Made by a program: the position numbers and the translations under genes. The notes beneath the pieces are model-generated. The model worked only from the letters and a program-made list of their open reading frames with translations. It was not told where the DNA came from and searched no databases. DNA of 64,000 nucleotides, taken from positions 1 through 64,000 of the forward strand of contig JAIUNW010000004.1 in NCBI GenBank assembly GCA_020161535.1, in the 5' to 3' direction. The DNA is from Bacteroidota bacterium. Its GTDB lineage: Bacteria > Bacteroidota > Bacteroidia > Chitinophagales > Chitinophagaceae. Positions 62,686 through 64,000 of the stretch are shown one piece after another; within the stretch, counting starts at the first letter, position 1, and every line of letters begins with the position of its first letter.

Positions 62686-62701
62686 AAATTGTTCGTCCAC
62701 G

Positions 62702-62709
62702 CAAAAATA
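62702..62709 (-). promoter_or_regulatory. -7 element of the ArsC-like gene
   Basis: TATTTTTG on the minus strand, 16 nt before ATG 62685; it overlaps the 5' leader of the divergent NTF2-like gene. Confidence 0.5.
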
Positions 62710-62714
62710 CAACC

Positions 62715-63137
62715 ATGCGAATACTGCTATTCATTTCTATACTATTCCTTTCGATAGGGGCCGTAGCCCAAACTGATCCACCAACGGCCATCAGAAACCT
62801 AATGGCCAACCAGCAGGATGCCTGGAACCGGGGCGACCTCGTCGCTTTCATGAAAGGCTATTGGCAATCGGATTCCCTGATGTTTATTGGCAGCAAGGGC
62901 ATTGTATATGGGTATGACAATACCCTGAAGCGATACCAAACCAGTTATAGTTCGCTGGAGCAGATGGGCAAACTCAGGTTTGATATTTTGCACATCAATC
63001 GCCTCGATGAGAATGCCTACCTGGTGGTGGGAAAATTTTACCTGACAAGAACGGTGGGCGATCTCAGTGGCATATTCACCCTCACCTTCAGGCGCATCAA
63101 CGGCGAGTGGGTGATTACCAGTGACCATACGGGTTAG
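62715..63137 (+). CDS. Secreted NTF2-like/DUF4440-type protein
   Basis: 140 residues with a signal peptide (LFISILFLSIGAVAQ). A cone-shaped NTF2-like fold is suggested by AIRNLMANQQDAWNRGDLVAFMKGYW, SLMFIGSKGIVYGYDNTLKRY and FTLTFRRINGEWVITSDHTG, close to the SnoaL/DUF4440 group. No catalytic site can be assigned; such proteins often bind small hydrophobic ligands. Divergent from the ArsC-like gene. Confidence 0.8.
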   Translation: MRILLFISILFLSIGAVAQTDPPTAIRNLMANQQDAWNRGDLVAFMKGYWQSDSLMFIGSKGIVYGYDNTLKRYQTSYSSLEQMGKLRFDILHINRLDENAYLVVGKFYLTRTVGDLSGIFTLTFRRINGEWVITSDHTG

Positions 63138-63202
63138 TCCCGGTCTCATTTCACCTGCCTGTAAGATCAGGGGGTTGTAAACGTCTAATCAGTAAAGGAT
63201 AC

Positions 63203-63688
63203 TTGGACGAGAAAGAATTTCTGACCGAATTGCGCGCGCACCAGGGCATTATTTACAAGGTGGTGAGTATGTACGCGACAAACGACGAAGAGAAAAAAGA
63301 TTTCTACCAGGAAATTGTGCTGCAATGCTGGAAAGGCATTGGCGGGTTCAGGGGCGATGCGAAATTCAGCACCTGGCTGTACCGGATTGCCATCAATACC
63401 GTGTTGACCCTGCGTCGTAAAAAAAATATCCTCCAGTTCAACGAACTATTGCCCGATGCGGGTTTCGAACCGCCGGCTGTTTTTGACCAGGAAGATCGCT
63501 GGCAATTGCAGGCAGCCATCCGTCTTTTATCGGAAACCGATAAGGCGATGGCGCTTTTATTTCTCGACGGTTATGAGATCAGCGAGATGGCTGCTATCAT
63601 GGGTATCAGTGCTGCGCACACCAGCGTGCGCATGTACAGAATCAAACAACGGCTGGCTAAAATCATCCATTCCAAACAACATGAGTGA
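63203..63688 (+). CDS. ECF sigma factor with TTG start
   Basis: 161 residues. The proposed TTG start at 63203 is preceded by AAAGGA (63194-63199), and no ATG lies in-frame nearby. Region 2 is seen at about 15-80 (EKKDFYQEIVLQCWKGIGGFRGDAKFSTWLYRIAINTVL) and region 4 at about 105-155 (ETDKAMALLFLDGYEISEMAAIMGISAAHTSVRMYRIKQRL). The next gene overlaps by 8 nt and is a membrane protein that could be its anti-sigma. No SusC-type gene is present, so the signal is different from that of the PUL sigma. Confidence 0.85.
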   Translation: MDEKEFLTELRAHQGIIYKVVSMYATNDEEKKDFYQEIVLQCWKGIGGFRGDAKFSTWLYRIAINTVLTLRRKKNILQFNELLPDAGFEPPAVFDQEDRWQLQAAIRLLSETDKAMALLFLDGYEISEMAAIMGISAAHTSVRMYRIKQRLAKIIHSKQHE

Positions 63689-64000
63689 AGTAAAAACCTG
63701 GAAGCAATGGCAGCCGGTCGACGATTTGCTGGAGCAGGTGCTCGCCGCCGGTCGCCCGCGCCTGAGCATTCATCCGATAGCGAAATTGCAGTCGGCCCTT
63801 TTTCAGCACCTGGTATGGAGCAGCTTTATCACAGTTGGCTACATGCTGTTGTTACTGGGAAGCGACTATTGGCAGGTTTGGCTCGGCTTACTTGCGGCGA
63901 TTGGCTTCAATTCCGTTGTTATCTGGAAAGGCATCAAACTCTATCGCGGCCTGCAAAAAATCACGCTGGCCGATACTGCCCTCCTGCCGTTGCTGCAACA
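63681..64000 (+). CDS. Membrane protein coupled to the ECF sigma factor, N-terminal part (3' end outside window)
   Basis: ATG 63681 lies 8 nt inside the sigma gene and the frame is open to the window edge (106 codons). A hydrophilic N-terminal part of about 45 residues is followed by two hydrophobic segments (about 52-68 and 73-90). Overlap with an ECF sigma suggests a membrane anti-sigma or regulator, but no zinc-binding HxxxCxxC motif is visible in the part seen. Confidence 0.7.
   Translation, partial: MSEVKTWKQWQPVDDLLEQVLAAGRPRLSIHPIAKLQSALFQHLVWSSFITVGYMLLLLGSDYWQVWLGLLAAIGFNSVVIWKGIKLYRGLQKITLADTALLPLLQ

Noticed and set aside
1..64000. CRISPR array, prophage or insertion sequence
   Set aside because: No regularly spaced repeats, cas genes, transposase or phage structural genes were found; the only tandem arrays are the coding repeats described.

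Overview
This window comes from a chromosome of a Bacteroidota bacterium, most likely family Chitinophagaceae (Chitinophaga/Niastella-like). The evidence is a FecI/FecR-regulated SusC/SusD polysaccharide utilization locus (PUL), PF10091/GH144-type enzymes, TAnnTTTG -7 promoter elements, the rplM-rpsI-rpsB-tsf order, and IF2 and S2 proteins with long low-complexity regions. No prophage, insertion sequence or CRISPR array was seen. The taxonomic placement is inference from gene content, not a database match.

Layout. (1) 1-1528: the C-terminal part of an EEP nuclease-family protein with a 12-nt tandem repeat at the window edge, then an HD-domain protein. (2) 1608-10071: a translation and nucleotide block (rplM, rpsI, rpsB, tsf, pyrH) interrupted by an opposite-strand ABC exporter pair, followed by a membrane-anchored coiled-coil protein and pdxH. 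(3) 10347-10420: a CAU-anticodon tRNA on the minus strand. (4) 10570-33492: a large glycan locus. An ECF sigma and a FecR anti-sigma precede SusC, SusD and a LamG lipoprotein. After an internal terminator come a VCBS/UnbV lipoprotein, a GH30 enzyme, two PF10091 (GH144-like) enzymes, a GMC oxidoreductase, a GH43 + discoidin protein, an SGNH-GH3 fusion and a DUF1080 protein. (5) 33526-35445: a HAD phosphatase, a DUF4834 protein and a decayed AT-rich island with a broken lipoprotein gene. (6) 35641-41957: rimP-nusA-infB behind a hairpin leader, then a SurA-like chaperone. (7) 42036-50748: a large PAS/GAF histidine kinase with its NarL-type regulator, a MATE exporter, an L,D-transpeptidase-like protein, a PAP2-like membrane protein and rpoN. 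(8) 50979-64000: housekeeping and unknown genes, including a glycosidase-like lipid-free secreted protein, MarR, radical SAM/SPASM, GH25, a TPR-like protein, a TspO-like protein, a UvrD/PcrA helicase coupled to a secreted protein with a His/Cys dyad, an ArsC-like protein, an NTF2-like protein and a second ECF sigma with the start of its partner.

How the parts work together. The PUL enzymes point to a beta-glucan, with endo-cleavage by GH30 (beta-1,6 in subfamily 3) and/or GH144-like (beta-1,2) enzymes, import by SusCD and trimming by GH3. The GMC oxidoreductase plus DUF1080 pair suggests an additional oxidative route in which a glucoside is oxidised at C3 and the keto-glycoside is then cleaved. 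The most unusual items for follow-up are that oxidative/hydrolytic PUL with its SGNH-GH3 fusion, the caspase-like candidate behind uvrD, a candidate structured RNA at about 56270-56442, a repeated 3'-UTR module, and several predicted leaderless promoters.
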